Shown here piece by piece: positions 44,014 through 52,093 of a DNA stretch of 64,000 nt. The translations under genes were made by a program, and so were the position numbers. Source of the stretch: Sphingomonas rubra (lineage in GTDB: Bacteria > Pseudomonadota > Alphaproteobacteria > Sphingomonadales > Sphingomonadaceae). Position 1 is the stretch's first letter. Every line of letters starts with the position of its first letter. Under the pieces are notes generated by a model. That model made no database searches and had not been told where the DNA came from. It saw only the letters and a program-made list of their open reading frames with translations. The stretch is taken from the NCBI RefSeq assembly GCF_900115745.1, contig NZ_FOXP01000001.1, positions 62,001 to 126,000 of the forward strand, read 5' to 3'.

Positions 44014-44244
44014 TCAGGACGTACCCTGTTTGCGGGCGCCCACGATCATCCGCCGCGCGATGTCGCGCACGCCTTCGTCATCCTTGGTCGCGTCGTGGGC
44101 GGGATCGCCGAGATGATCCAGGCTCGCGTCGAGGAAATCGAGCAGGCCGGGGTGCCGGGCCTCGACATACTCGATCAGCTTGAACAACAGGTGTTCGCTG
44201 GCGATCTCGCGCTGGCGGGTACGGGTGGCGGTGTCGTCGGTCAT
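44014..44244 (-). CDS. Small soluble hypothetical protein (76 residues)
   Basis: This charged helical protein (REIASEHLLFKLIEYVEARHPGLLDFLDASL...) is of a sort common in alphaproteobacteria with unknown function. There is no signal peptide or membrane span. It is upstream of the large secreted protein on the same strand, 54 bases away. A two-element promoter-like pair GGCAC-N17-CGTT upstream is too weak to claim as EcfG-type. Confidence 0.65.
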   Translation of the reverse strand: MTDDTATRTRQREIASEHLLFKLIEYVEARHPGLLDFLDASLDHLGDPAHDATKDDEGVRDIARRMIVGARKQGTS

Positions 44245-44368
44245 GATCGCGTCTCCGAGATGTCCGGTCGCTAACGGTCGGATGCGCCGGATAGTGCCGC
44301 GCGTTGCGGCGGCGACGGTTCCTCATGATGGCGCGACCGTGTAGCGCGGGGAAGAAGGAGAACGGAGC

Positions 44369-45145
44369 ATGCGGTGGCGGGCAGCGCGGATCGGCGGGGT
44401 GGTGGCGGTCGCGTTGATGACGGCGGCCTGCGGCACCCGGTCCGACAACGACAACGCGCTGGCCGCTACGGTCACGGCGTCGAACGATGCCGCCCCGGAT
44501 GCTTCGGCACAGGCCGGTCCGGCACCCGCTCCGTCAGCCGCCTCGACGCCGATCCGCACAGGAAGCGCGCGCCCGCGATCCTGCGCGGCGGAGATCGGCC
44601 AGGCGGCGGCGAAGGCGCGGGTCGCGGTGTGCGTCAACGTCTCGCCCGCCACGCACCCGCCCTGCAACGTGGCGAACAGCTGCGCGATGATCGAGGACGA
44701 GATCGCGCGCGCCTGCGCGTTGTTCGACGGGCAGGGCGCCTCCATGGCCGGGTGCGAACCGGCGCCCAAGAGCATGGAGGCCGCCGCCGACGTGGTCCGC
44801 CGCTACTATGCCGCGATCGACGCCGGCGATTACGACACGGCCTGGTCGCAATGGGGGGAGAACGGGCGACCCGGACAGACCAGGGCGGCGTTCCAGGCGG
44901 GGTTCGCGCGCACCCGATCGACGCATGTGACGATCGGGGCGCTGAAGCCGGGCGAGGGCGCCGCCGGGTCGATCTACCAGCCGGTGCCCGTCATCGTCGA
45001 CGCGACGCTGGACAACGGCACGCGCCAGCGGTTCCGCGGCCAATACGTGGTGCGCCGGATCAACGACGTCGACGGCGCCACGCCCGCGCAGCTTCGCTGG
45101 CACCTCGATTCCGCACAGCTGACGCCGGTAGCGGTGGCGCGGTAG
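44369..45145 (+). CDS. Putative lipoprotein with NTF2-like domain
   Basis: This 258-residue protein has a lipoprotein signal ending in MTAAC (Cys21). An Ala/Pro-rich linker is followed by a four-cysteine helical part (CAAEIGQ to CEPAP) and a C-terminal NTF2/DUF4878-like domain (VVRRYYAAIDAGDYDTAWSQWGENG). It would be tethered in the periplasm. Function is unknown. It is convergent with the DUF6165 gene. Confidence 0.75.
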   Translation: MRWRAARIGGVVAVALMTAACGTRSDNDNALAATVTASNDAAPDASAQAGPAPAPSAASTPIRTGSARPRSCAAEIGQAAAKARVAVCVNVSPATHPPCNVANSCAMIEDEIARACALFDGQGASMAGCEPAPKSMEAAADVVRRYYAAIDAGDYDTAWSQWGENGRPGQTRAAFQAGFARTRSTHVTIGALKPGEGAAGSIYQPVPVIVDATLDNGTRQRFRGQYVVRRINDVDGATPAQLRWHLDSAQLTPVAVAR

Positions 45146-45154
45146 CCTGGCTCG

Positions 45155-45553
45155 TCAGGTCGCCGACCAGTAGCTCTTCTCCTCGACCAGGGTGGAGCCG
45201 AGCATCACGTCGATCCGGCGCTTGATCGCCGCGCGCTGGTCGTTCGTGCGGTAGACGGAGCGGGCGAGGTCGATGAACGCCTGCCCGAAGCGGCCGGCCG
45301 CGTCCTCCGCCCGGATCGCGTCCTCGATGTCCCACAAGGCCGCGTTGACGGCGGCAAGCTCGTCGAATAGCGCCGCGACGCGCTCGTCCGCCAGCACGGG
45401 CGCGCCGATCCGGTGGAGCAGATCGTGCTCGCGCGCGACGTTGGCGCGTGCGTCGGTCGCCGCGATTCGGTCGCGCTTGAGCTGGAGGATGGTCAGTTTG
45501 TCGAGCAACTCTCCCCAGGAGACCGGGATCGTCGGAGTGGTCTGGCCGGTCAT
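45155..45553 (-). CDS. DUF6165 family protein
   Basis: This 132-residue protein starts TIPVSWGELLDKLTILQLKRDRI, the signature of DUF6165, often found beside glycosyltransferases in sphingomonads and other alphaproteobacteria. It is all-helical and soluble. Its start overlaps the GT gene stop (ATGA), so both are made together. A role in helping glycan transfer is inferred only from this pairing. Confidence 0.8.
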   Translation of the reverse strand: MTGQTTPTIPVSWGELLDKLTILQLKRDRIAATDARANVAREHDLLHRIGAPVLADERVAALFDELAAVNAALWDIEDAIRAEDAAGRFGQAFIDLARSVYRTNDQRAAIKRRIDVMLGSTLVEEKSYWSAT

Positions 45554-46407
45554 GGCGGGCAAATCCTGTGAAAGTCGAGGTCGGCGAGAACCGTCGGCCA
45601 GTCGCCGGGGCGGGGTTGGACGTATGAGCGGATCGACGGGTACCAGGGGCTGCCCCGCGCGTCGGGCGACCAGCGCCAGTCGGGGCTGGCCTTGAGCAGC
45701 AGCCGGGTGGGTTTGCCCATCGCGCCGGCGAGATGGGCGATCATGGTGTCGACGGTGACGACCTGCTCCACGCCGGCGACCAGCGCCGCGGTCGCGGCCA
45801 TGTCGGGCGGGCAGCCTTCCGGGTTGAGGCAGGGCAGGTCGGTGCCTCCCACCGCCAGCATCACGCACGGCCGGGTCTCGCAGAGCGGCCGGAGCAGGTC
45901 GGCGGGGATCGAACGGTCGGCGTCCCAGTCGCCCGCGACGTGGCAGATGCCGATCGTGCCCGCGGGCAGCGCCGCGGGCGGCCAGGAGAGGTAAGGCGCG
46001 GCGAGGGCGTCGGGCGGCACCCGCAGCGCGCCCGGCAGTTCGGTGATCTCGATGTCGCAGTCGCGCGGTGGCAAGGGGGCGGCGACGTCGAAGGGGTGCA
46101 CCTCGTCGACGCCGAGGTTCGCCAGCAACGGGATCAGCCGCGGCTGCACTTCCAGCGCGACCGAGCGCGCGCGGGCCGCGAGCACGGGGAGGTAGCGCGC
46201 GAACTGGATCGTGTCACCGAGGCCGTGATAGCAGCGGACCAGCACGTCGCGTCCGTCGACCGGACGTCCGTCCCACACCCAGCGGCGATGATAGGGCAGG
46301 GCGGGGTCGTCGCGCCCGGCCGGGTCGCGGGCGGCGATGGTCGCCACCTCCATGTCCCACGCCTCGTCGTAGCGGCCCGCGCGCATCGCCGCCGCCCATG
46401 TTTCCAT
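45550..46407 (-). CDS. GT9-like glycosyltransferase
   Basis: This 285-residue soluble protein has VRCYHGLGDTIQFARYLPVLAARAR, the GT-B start seen in TPR-linked heptosyltransferase-like proteins, and a sugar-nucleotide site region VVTVDTMIAHLAGAMGKPTRLLL. The usual TPR part is missing. It may add a sugar in the cytoplasm to a lipid or protein acceptor. The start is ATG 46407; a GTG at 46419 is possible. A one-mismatch EcfG promoter lies just upstream. Confidence 0.75.
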   Translation of the reverse strand: METWAAAMRAGRYDEAWDMEVATIAARDPAGRDDPALPYHRRWVWDGRPVDGRDVLVRCYHGLGDTIQFARYLPVLAARARSVALEVQPRLIPLLANLGVDEVHPFDVAAPLPPRDCDIEITELPGALRVPPDALAAPYLSWPPAALPAGTIGICHVAGDWDADRSIPADLLRPLCETRPCVMLAVGGTDLPCLNPEGCPPDMAATAALVAGVEQVVTVDTMIAHLAGAMGKPTRLLLKASPDWRWSPDARGSPWYPSIRSYVQPRPGDWPTVLADLDFHRICPP

Positions 46408-46427
46408 CGATCCCGTCACGGTTGCGT

Positions 46428-46453
46428 AATGACCATCCGCCTTCCTGGGTTCC
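46428..46453 (-). promoter_or_regulatory. Putative EcfG-type promoter of the glycosyltransferase-DUF6165 pair
   Basis: The minus strand reads GGAAC, 17 bases, CATT: one mismatch to CGTT. It is 20 bases before the ATG and is divergent from the perfect site at 46494. Confidence 0.45.
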
Positions 46454-46493
46454 GCCGTACGGCGTTGATGTGGATCAGCATGGCCAAGCGGGC

Positions 46494-46519
46494 GGAACGA
46501 CGCCAGAGAGGGAGGCGTT
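46494..46519 (+). promoter_or_regulatory. EcfG-type promoter of the methyltransferase operon
   Basis: GGAAC, 17 bases, CGTT: a perfect match to the EcfG consensus. The expected start is about 20 bases before the methyltransferase ATG. Confidence 0.8.
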
Positions 46520-46547
46520 GGCACGAACGACGACAATGGGGAACGCG

Positions 46548-47360
46548 ATGAACGACGTGGCAGCGGGCGCGGGACGCCCGACCGGCGCCGAGCTGAGAAG
46601 CCGGATCGACGCGCTCGCCCCCTGGTTCCACAATATCGACCTGGACGGCGTCGCCACCGCGCCGAACCATTTCCTGGGCGATTACCCACGCGACAACTTC
46701 GTCCGCTTCGCGCACGCGCTGCCCGCGGACCTGTCAGGCAAATCGGTGCTCGACATCGGTTGCAACGCCGGCTTCTACTCGGTCGAGATGAAGCGGCGCG
46801 GCGCCGCCCGCGTGGTCGGCATCGACAGCGACGAGCGCTACTTGGCGCAGGCGCGGCTCGCCACGGAGGCGCTGGGCTTCACCGGCATCGAGTTCCGCAA
46901 CCTGGACGTCTACCAGGTCGCGCAGCTGGGCGAGCGGTTCGACCTGGTGATCTTCATGGGCGTGCTCTACCACCTGCGTCACCCGCTGCTCGCGCTGGAC
47001 CTGATCCGCGAGCATGTCGCGGGCGACCTGATGCTGTTCCAGACGATGCAGCAGGGATCGGACGAGATCGCCGACGTGCCGGAGAACCACCCGTTCTTCG
47101 TGCCCGGCACCTGGACCAAACCGACCTATTTCGACGATCCCGCCTATCCCAAGATGCACTTCATCGAGCGGCGTTACGCCGACGATTGGACCAACTGGTG
47201 GGCACCCAATCGCGCGGCCAGCGCGGCGATGCTGCGCGCGGCGGGGTTCCAGATCCTCGACAATCCCGATCCGGAGGTGTTCCTGTGCCGCACGGCGCCG
47301 GTGCCCTTCGCGCAGTTCGGGCCGGCGGCCGTCTATCCGGCGACGGGCGCCTCCGCGTGA
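46548..47360 (+). CDS. SAM-dependent methyltransferase (TIGR04290-like)
   Basis: This 270-residue protein has FHNIDLDGVATAPNHFLGDYP, then the SAM-binding motif VLDIGCNAGFYSVEMKRRGA, GIDSDERYL and FMGVLYHLRHPLLALD, as in the CmoB/DUF1698-like group that includes the family I recall as TIGR04290. The substrate is not known; the company of pyruvyl transferase and GTs suggests a glycan or glycolipid. ATG 46548 has GGGGA five bases before; ATG 46536 is a weaker option. The promoter is EcfG-type. Its stop overlaps the next gene (GTGA). Confidence 0.85.
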   Translation: MNDVAAGAGRPTGAELRSRIDALAPWFHNIDLDGVATAPNHFLGDYPRDNFVRFAHALPADLSGKSVLDIGCNAGFYSVEMKRRGAARVVGIDSDERYLAQARLATEALGFTGIEFRNLDVYQVAQLGERFDLVIFMGVLYHLRHPLLALDLIREHVAGDLMLFQTMQQGSDEIADVPENHPFFVPGTWTKPTYFDDPAYPKMHFIERRYADDWTNWWAPNRAASAAMLRAAGFQILDNPDPEVFLCRTAPVPFAQFGPAAVYPATGASA

Positions 47361-48415
47361 ACGATCCGATCCCGCTGGGCGTCCTTACCTTTCACGACAG
47401 CATCAATTACGGGTCCTACTGGCAGGCGCGCTGCCTGGTCGAGGGACTGAGCGTGCGGGGGTGGCCGGCGGTGTTGCTTGACCATCGCTCGCGCCACGTC
47501 CGTTCGGCGGAGCTGCGCAGCGCGTTTCAACCGGAACTGCCCGCGCGCACGCCGCGGCATCGCCATCCCGCGCTCGGCCGCAAGGTGCGCGCCTTCGCAC
47601 AGGCCGTGGCGGCGCTGCCGCGCTCTCCCGCCTTTCCGCTCGATGCGCCGCACGAGGCGCCCGCCTTCGACGCCGTGGTGGTGGGCAGCGACGAGGTGTG
47701 GAACTTCTCCCATCCCTGGTACAGCGCCAAGACGCTGTTCTTCGGCGACGGCCTGCGCACGCCGCGGCTGGTATCCTACGCCGCCAGCTTCGGCAATCAC
47801 GCCGACGGGCTGGACGGAGGCTGGACGGAACGGTTGCGCGGGTTCAGCGCGGTATCGGTGCGTGACGAGAATTCGCGCCGCATCGTCGCGGACGCGCTCG
47901 GCCGGGAGCCGGCGATGGTCCTCGACCCCTGCCTGCAATTCCCCGAGGTGCTGCCGCCGCGCGGCGCGGCGGGCGACTATGTCGTCCTCTACGGCCACGG
48001 CCTGCCCGACTGGTTCGCGCGGCGCGTGCGCCGGTGGGCGGACGGCGCGGGGGTACGGATCGTCTCGGTCGGCTACCACCATCCGCTTGCCGACGAGGAC
48101 CGCAGCGATGCCGGCCCGATCGAGTTCGCCGCGCTGATGGCAGGCGCGCGCGCGGTGGCGACCAGCTTCTTCCACGGCACGGTGTTCGCGCTCCATTACG
48201 ACAAGCCCTTCGTCGCCGCGGCCTCGCCCTATCGCCGCATCAAGCTGGAGGGGCTGACCGCGTCGCTCGGCGCCGAACATCGCCTGATCGACGAGGCGAC
48301 GGGCGATGCCGAGATCCGGCGGCTGCTGGAGACGCCGGTGGAGGATGCGGTGCACCGCGCCATCGCCGAGGGGCGACAGCGCTCCGCCGCCTATCTGGAC
48401 CGGGCGCTTGGCTGA
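47357..48415 (+). CDS. Polysaccharide pyruvyl transferase family protein
   Basis: This 352-residue PF04230-type protein adds ketal-linked pyruvate from phosphoenolpyruvate to sugars. Motifs seen: TFHDSINYGSYWQARCLVEGL, VVVGSDEVWNFSHPWY, SVRDENSRRIVADALG and TSFFHGTVFALHYDKPFVA. The GTG start overlaps the methyltransferase by four bases, and the stop overlaps the FrhB-like start by eight. Tight coupling suggests a fixed stoichiometry or a shared acceptor. Confidence 0.88.
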   Translation: MNDPIPLGVLTFHDSINYGSYWQARCLVEGLSVRGWPAVLLDHRSRHVRSAELRSAFQPELPARTPRHRHPALGRKVRAFAQAVAALPRSPAFPLDAPHEAPAFDAVVVGSDEVWNFSHPWYSAKTLFFGDGLRTPRLVSYAASFGNHADGLDGGWTERLRGFSAVSVRDENSRRIVADALGREPAMVLDPCLQFPEVLPPRGAAGDYVVLYGHGLPDWFARRVRRWADGAGVRIVSVGYHHPLADEDRSDAGPIEFAALMAGARAVATSFFHGTVFALHYDKPFVAAASPYRRIKLEGLTASLGAEHRLIDEATGDAEIRRLLETPVEDAVHRAIAEGRQRSAAYLDRALG

Positions 48416-49781
48416 GGCGGCGATCACGCCGGAGCGGATCGTCGCGTCGGGCCTGTGCATCGGGTGCGGCGGCTGTGCCGTGGGACCGGAGCGAACGATG
48501 CGCTGGGACGCCCATGGCCTGCGCAAGCCGACGGGTGCGCTGGCGGAGGCGGCGCCGTCGTTCGAGCGCACCTGCCCCTTCTCGCCCGCCGCGGGCGACG
48601 AGGATGCGATCGCCGCCGCGCGCTTTCCCGCCGCCCCGCAGGCGGACGCGCGGCTCGGCCGCTTCGAGACCGGCTATGTCGGCCACGTCGCGGAGGGCGG
48701 GTTCCGCGCCGGCGGCAGTTCGGGCGGGATGGTCAGCTGGGTCGCGGCCGAACTGCTGCGTACCGGCGCGATCGACGGCGTCGCGCACGTCGTGCCGGTG
48801 ACGGGAGAGGCGGGCGTGTTCTTCCGCTACGCCATCTCCCGCAGCCCCGCCGAGATCGCGCGCGGCGCGCGCTCGCGCTATTTCCCGGTCGACATGGCCG
48901 AGGTGATCGCCGCGATCCGCGCCACGCCCGGCCGCTACGCGATCGTCGGCGTGCCGTGCTTCATGAAAGCGGTGAACCTGCTGCGGGCGGAGGACCCGGT
49001 GATCGCCGAGCGCGTTACCCACCTGCTCGGCCTGTTCTGCGGCCATATGAAGAGCGCCCGCTTCGTCGACAGCTTCGCCTGGCAGCTGGACGCACCCCCG
49101 AGCGACGTGCGGGCGGTGGAGTACCGCCGCAAGGACGCGGGCCGCCCCGCCAACTGGTACACCGCGCAGCTGACGCTGGCGGACGGCGAGGTGCGCGACC
49201 GCGACTGGTGGCACCTGGTCGACGGCGACTGGGGTGCCGGCTTCTTCCAGGCGTCCGCCTGCAACTGGTGCGACGATGTGGTGGCGGAGACCGCCGACAT
49301 CGCGTTCGGCGATGCCTGGGTGGAGCCCTATTCGTCGGACGGGCGCGGCACCAACGTCGTCGTCGTCCGCTCGCCCGCCCTGCGCGACATGCTCGCCGGC
49401 GCGATCGGCGACGGACGGTTGGGGCTGGAGGCGGTCGACGCCGACTTCATCGCCGACACGCAAGCGGCAGGTTTTCGCCAGCGGCGCGAGGGACTCGCCT
49501 ATCGCCTGACCTGGGGCAAGCGCGGCATCGTCCCGCGCAAGCGCGTGGCGCCGGGCAGGGGCGACCTGCCGTGGCGGCGGCGGCTGATCTACCGCACCCG
49601 CGCGGGCATCTCCGCGTGGAGCCACCGGATGGCCGGGGCGGCGCGTGCGACGGGTGTGGCGAGGCTCTACACCGGCTGGGCGCGGGTCTCGCTCGCGCTC
49701 TACCAGGGTCTCGCCTATGGTCGCGGCCGGTCCGGCACGCTGTTCGACCGGATCGAGAAGCTGACGGGGTCGCGCCGGTGA
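48408..49781 (+). CDS. FrhB-like protein (coenzyme F420 hydrogenase beta-subunit family)
   Basis: This 457-residue protein has an N-terminal Cys cluster SGLCIGCGGCAVGPE with later CPF, then the FrhB N-terminal part (FRAGGSSGGMVSWVAAELLRTG) and C-terminal part (GVPCFMKAVNLLR, LGLFCGHMKS, ACNWCDDVVAETADIAFGDAW). Such proteins bind flavin or deazaflavin and Fe-S clusters. They recur in polysaccharide loci beside pyruvyl transferases with unproven redox roles. An extra about 90-residue basic tail is present. The TTG start overlaps the pyruvyl transferase stop. Confidence 0.83.
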   Translation: MAEAAITPERIVASGLCIGCGGCAVGPERTMRWDAHGLRKPTGALAEAAPSFERTCPFSPAAGDEDAIAAARFPAAPQADARLGRFETGYVGHVAEGGFRAGGSSGGMVSWVAAELLRTGAIDGVAHVVPVTGEAGVFFRYAISRSPAEIARGARSRYFPVDMAEVIAAIRATPGRYAIVGVPCFMKAVNLLRAEDPVIAERVTHLLGLFCGHMKSARFVDSFAWQLDAPPSDVRAVEYRRKDAGRPANWYTAQLTLADGEVRDRDWWHLVDGDWGAGFFQASACNWCDDVVAETADIAFGDAWVEPYSSDGRGTNVVVVRSPALRDMLAGAIGDGRLGLEAVDADFIADTQAAGFRQRREGLAYRLTWGKRGIVPRKRVAPGRGDLPWRRRLIYRTRAGISAWSHRMAGAARATGVARLYTGWARVSLALYQGLAYGRGRSGTLFDRIEKLTGSRR

Positions 49782-49810
49782 CCGGCGGAGAGCGGAGAGC
49801 GGAGGGCGCC

Positions 49811-50896
49811 GTGGCGAGCGTCGAGGTAAGCGCCCTGGCCAAGCGGTTCGGCACGTCGACCGCGCTGCACCCGACCGACCTCACGATCGGCGACGGCGAG
49901 TTCGTGGTGCTGGTCGGCCCGTCGGGGTGCGGCAAGTCGACCTTGCTGCGGATGATCGCGGGGCTGGAAGATCCGAGCGACGGTTGCGTGCTGATCGGCG
50001 GGCGCGACGTGACGCACGCCGCCCCGTCGGACCGCGGCGTCGCCATGGTGTTCCAGTCCTACGCGCTCTACCCGCAGATGACGGTGGCGGAGAACATCGC
50101 TTTTCCGTTGAAGGTCGCCAAGCTCCCCCGCGCCGAGATCGAGGAACGGGTGCGCGACACGGCGGCGATGCTGGACCTGTCGGCGCTGCTCGATCGCAAG
50201 CCGCGCGCGCTGTCGGGCGGGCAGCGCCAGCGCGTGTCGATCGCGCGTGCGGTGGTGCGCCGGCCACGCGTGCTGCTGCTCGACGAGCCGTTGTCGAACC
50301 TGGACACGTCGTTGCGCGCGCGGATGCGGCACGAGTTCGCGCGGCTGCACCAGCAGTTGGGCAGCACCATGATCTACGTCACGCACGACCAGCTGGAGGC
50401 GATGACGCTGGCCGAGCGGATCGTGGTGATGAGCGCGGGCCGTGTCGAGCAGGTCGGCGCGCCCATCGACGTGTACCGCGCGCCCGCCAGCCTGGCGGTG
50501 GCGGCGGCGATCGGGTCGCCGGGGATGAACCTGCTGCCCGCCACAGTCGTCGCCGTCGATGCCGACGGAACGACCGTGCGCCTGGGGGGCGGCGAGGACG
50601 TCCGTACGGCCGTGCGCGTGCCGGGCGACGCGATCGGCGCAGCCGTGACGCTCGGCATCCGGCCGGAGCATCTGCGGCCCGACGAGGCGGGGCCTTTCGC
50701 AGGCGCAGTGGAGCTGTTCGAGCGATTGGGGCCGCTGTCGTTCGCGCATCTCGGCGCGCGGGGCGAGGCGGGGACGATCGTGGCGCAGCTGCCCGGCGAC
50801 CGGGCGGTGACGCTGGGCGAGACGATGCGAGTCGCCGTCGCGCCGCAGGACGCGCACCTGTTCGCCGCCGATGAACGGGCGTTTCCGCGGGCGTGA
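49811..50896 (+). CDS. MalK/UgpC-type ABC transporter ATPase
   Basis: This 361-residue protein has Walker A GPSGCGKST, Q-loop MVFQSYALYPQ, signature LSGGQRQRVS, Walker B LLLDEPLSNLD, switch THDQLEAM, and a C-terminal TOBE/MalK regulatory domain with GIRPEHLRP. GTG 49811 has GGAGGG at 4 bases; GTG 49778 would overlap the FrhB-like gene. Its permeases and binding protein are on the opposite strand at 51239-54212, so the importer is split in two converging units. Confidence 0.92.
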   Translation: MASVEVSALAKRFGTSTALHPTDLTIGDGEFVVLVGPSGCGKSTLLRMIAGLEDPSDGCVLIGGRDVTHAAPSDRGVAMVFQSYALYPQMTVAENIAFPLKVAKLPRAEIEERVRDTAAMLDLSALLDRKPRALSGGQRQRVSIARAVVRRPRVLLLDEPLSNLDTSLRARMRHEFARLHQQLGSTMIYVTHDQLEAMTLAERIVVMSAGRVEQVGAPIDVYRAPASLAVAAAIGSPGMNLLPATVVAVDADGTTVRLGGGEDVRTAVRVPGDAIGAAVTLGIRPEHLRPDEAGPFAGAVELFERLGPLSFAHLGARGEAGTIVAQLPGDRAVTLGETMRVAVAPQDAHLFAADERAFPRA

Positions 50897-50969
50897 TCTC
50901 CATCCTTCCTGCCACAGGATCGCCGCATCCAGCCTCCCCGGCGGGGGCGAGACCGCTGCGAAACTACTT

Positions 50970-51065
50970 CGTCATGCCGGACTTGTTCCGGCATCCACCG
51001 TGCCGCAAGCCAATAAGCTGTTGATTTCGCGGCACCATGGACCCCGGATCAAGTCCGGGGTGACG
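50970..51065. repeat. Two-hairpin repeat, family B copy 2
   Basis: TGCCGGACTTGTTCCGGCA and ACCCCGGATCAAGTCCGGGGT form two hairpins with a 42-base link. The whole unit recurs at 59458-59554 with few changes. It lies between the convergent ATPase and permease genes. Confidence 0.8.
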
Positions 51066-51103
51066 AAAGAAAAATGCTTTTGGAGGAGTTTCGCAGAGGT
51101 CTC

Positions 51104-51184
51104 GCGGAGGCCGGGGTCCAGGTGAGACGGGCGTCGTTGATTTCCCGAGCCGTTATCCAACTGGGCCCCGGCCTCCGCCGGGGA
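51104..51184. repeat. Inverted repeat, family A copy 2
   Basis: GCGGAGGCCGGGGTCCAG pairs with CTGGGCCCCGGCCTCCGC apart from one mismatch. It is the same family as 14842-14938. No gene lies in the 50897-51238 gap besides these repeats. Confidence 0.75.
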
Positions 51185-51238
51185 GGTGAACGGTAGGGAG
51201 GGTGAGGTTCCGCAAACATCCCTTGCAGGAGAGGATCG

Positions 51239-52093
51239 TCAGCCCTTGACGCTGCCGCCGAGCAGGCCGGTGAGGTAATAGCGCTGGAGCGTCAGGAACA
51301 GCAGCAGCACCGGCAGCGTCGTCACCACGGAGGCGGCCATCATCAGCTCCGCGTCGGCGGCGTGCTCGCGCGCAATGGCGGCGACGGCGACGGGGAGGGT
51401 GTAGCGGTTCTGGTCGGCGAGCACGATCAGCGGCCACAGGAAGTCGTTCCATGAGCCCAGGAACATGAACAGCGCCAGCGTGACGACCACGGGCGTCAGC
51501 AGCGGCAGCACGACGACGCGGAAGATGCGCGCCTCGCTGGCGCCGTCGATCCGGGCGGCGTCGATCATCTCGTCGGGGATCGCCAGCGTGGCCTGGCGGA
51601 CGAACAGCACCGCGAAGATGCCCGCCAGGCTGGGCAGGATGACGCCGGCATAGCTGTTGACCAGGCCGAGCTCCTTGAAGATCAGGAACAGCGGCAGCAT
51701 CGCCACCTGCCCTGGCACGACCAGGCTGGCGATCAGCAGCTGGAGCAGCCGCTGGCGCCCGCGGAAGCGCAGCTTGGCGAAGGCGTAGCCGGAGGGAACG
51801 GTCAGCAGCAGGCCGAGCAGCGTCGACAGGCTCGCCACCCAGACGCTGTTCCACAGCGCCGGCACGATGCGGTAATCGAACCAGGCGCCGTCGATCAGGC
51901 GGCGGACGAGCAGCTCGTAATAGTTCTCGCCCGACCAGCGCGACGGCCAGAGCGGCGTCGGCAGCGTGCTCGATTCCCCCCGCGGCATGAACGACACGAC
52001 CGACATGTAGGCGAGCGGCGCGATCGTAAGCGCGGTGAGCAGCGCCGCCGCACCGGTGGTCAGCACTCCGCGCAAGGAGCGTGTCACAACCAT
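51239..52093 (-). CDS. Sugar ABC transporter permease (MalG-like)
   Basis: This 284-residue protein has six transmembrane helices and the EAA motif EMIDAARIDGASEARIFRVVVLPLL, which docks to the ATPase. FMFLGSWNDFLWPLIVL is typical of MalG/UgpE types. It overlaps the MalF-like gene by 10 bases. With the protein at 52962 it forms an importer for an unknown sugar or sugar-like compound. Confidence 0.93.
   Translation of the reverse strand: MVVTRSLRGVLTTGAAALLTALTIAPLAYMSVVSFMPRGESSTLPTPLWPSRWSGENYYELLVRRLIDGAWFDYRIVPALWNSVWVASLSTLLGLLLTVPSGYAFAKLRFRGRQRLLQLLIASLVVPGQVAMLPLFLIFKELGLVNSYAGVILPSLAGIFAVLFVRQATLAIPDEMIDAARIDGASEARIFRVVVLPLLTPVVVTLALFMFLGSWNDFLWPLIVLADQNRYTLPVAVAAIAREHAADAELMMAASVVTTLPVLLLFLTLQRYYLTGLLGGSVKG

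Noticed and set aside
42178..44274. 698-codon plus-strand frame opposite the large secreted protein
   Set aside because: Shadow composition; the minus strand has a proper signal peptide and protein-like sequence.
44273..44297. Minus-strand GGCAC-N17-CGTT before the 76-residue gene
   Set aside because: The -35 GGCAC departs from the strongly conserved GGAAC; not enough to claim regulation.
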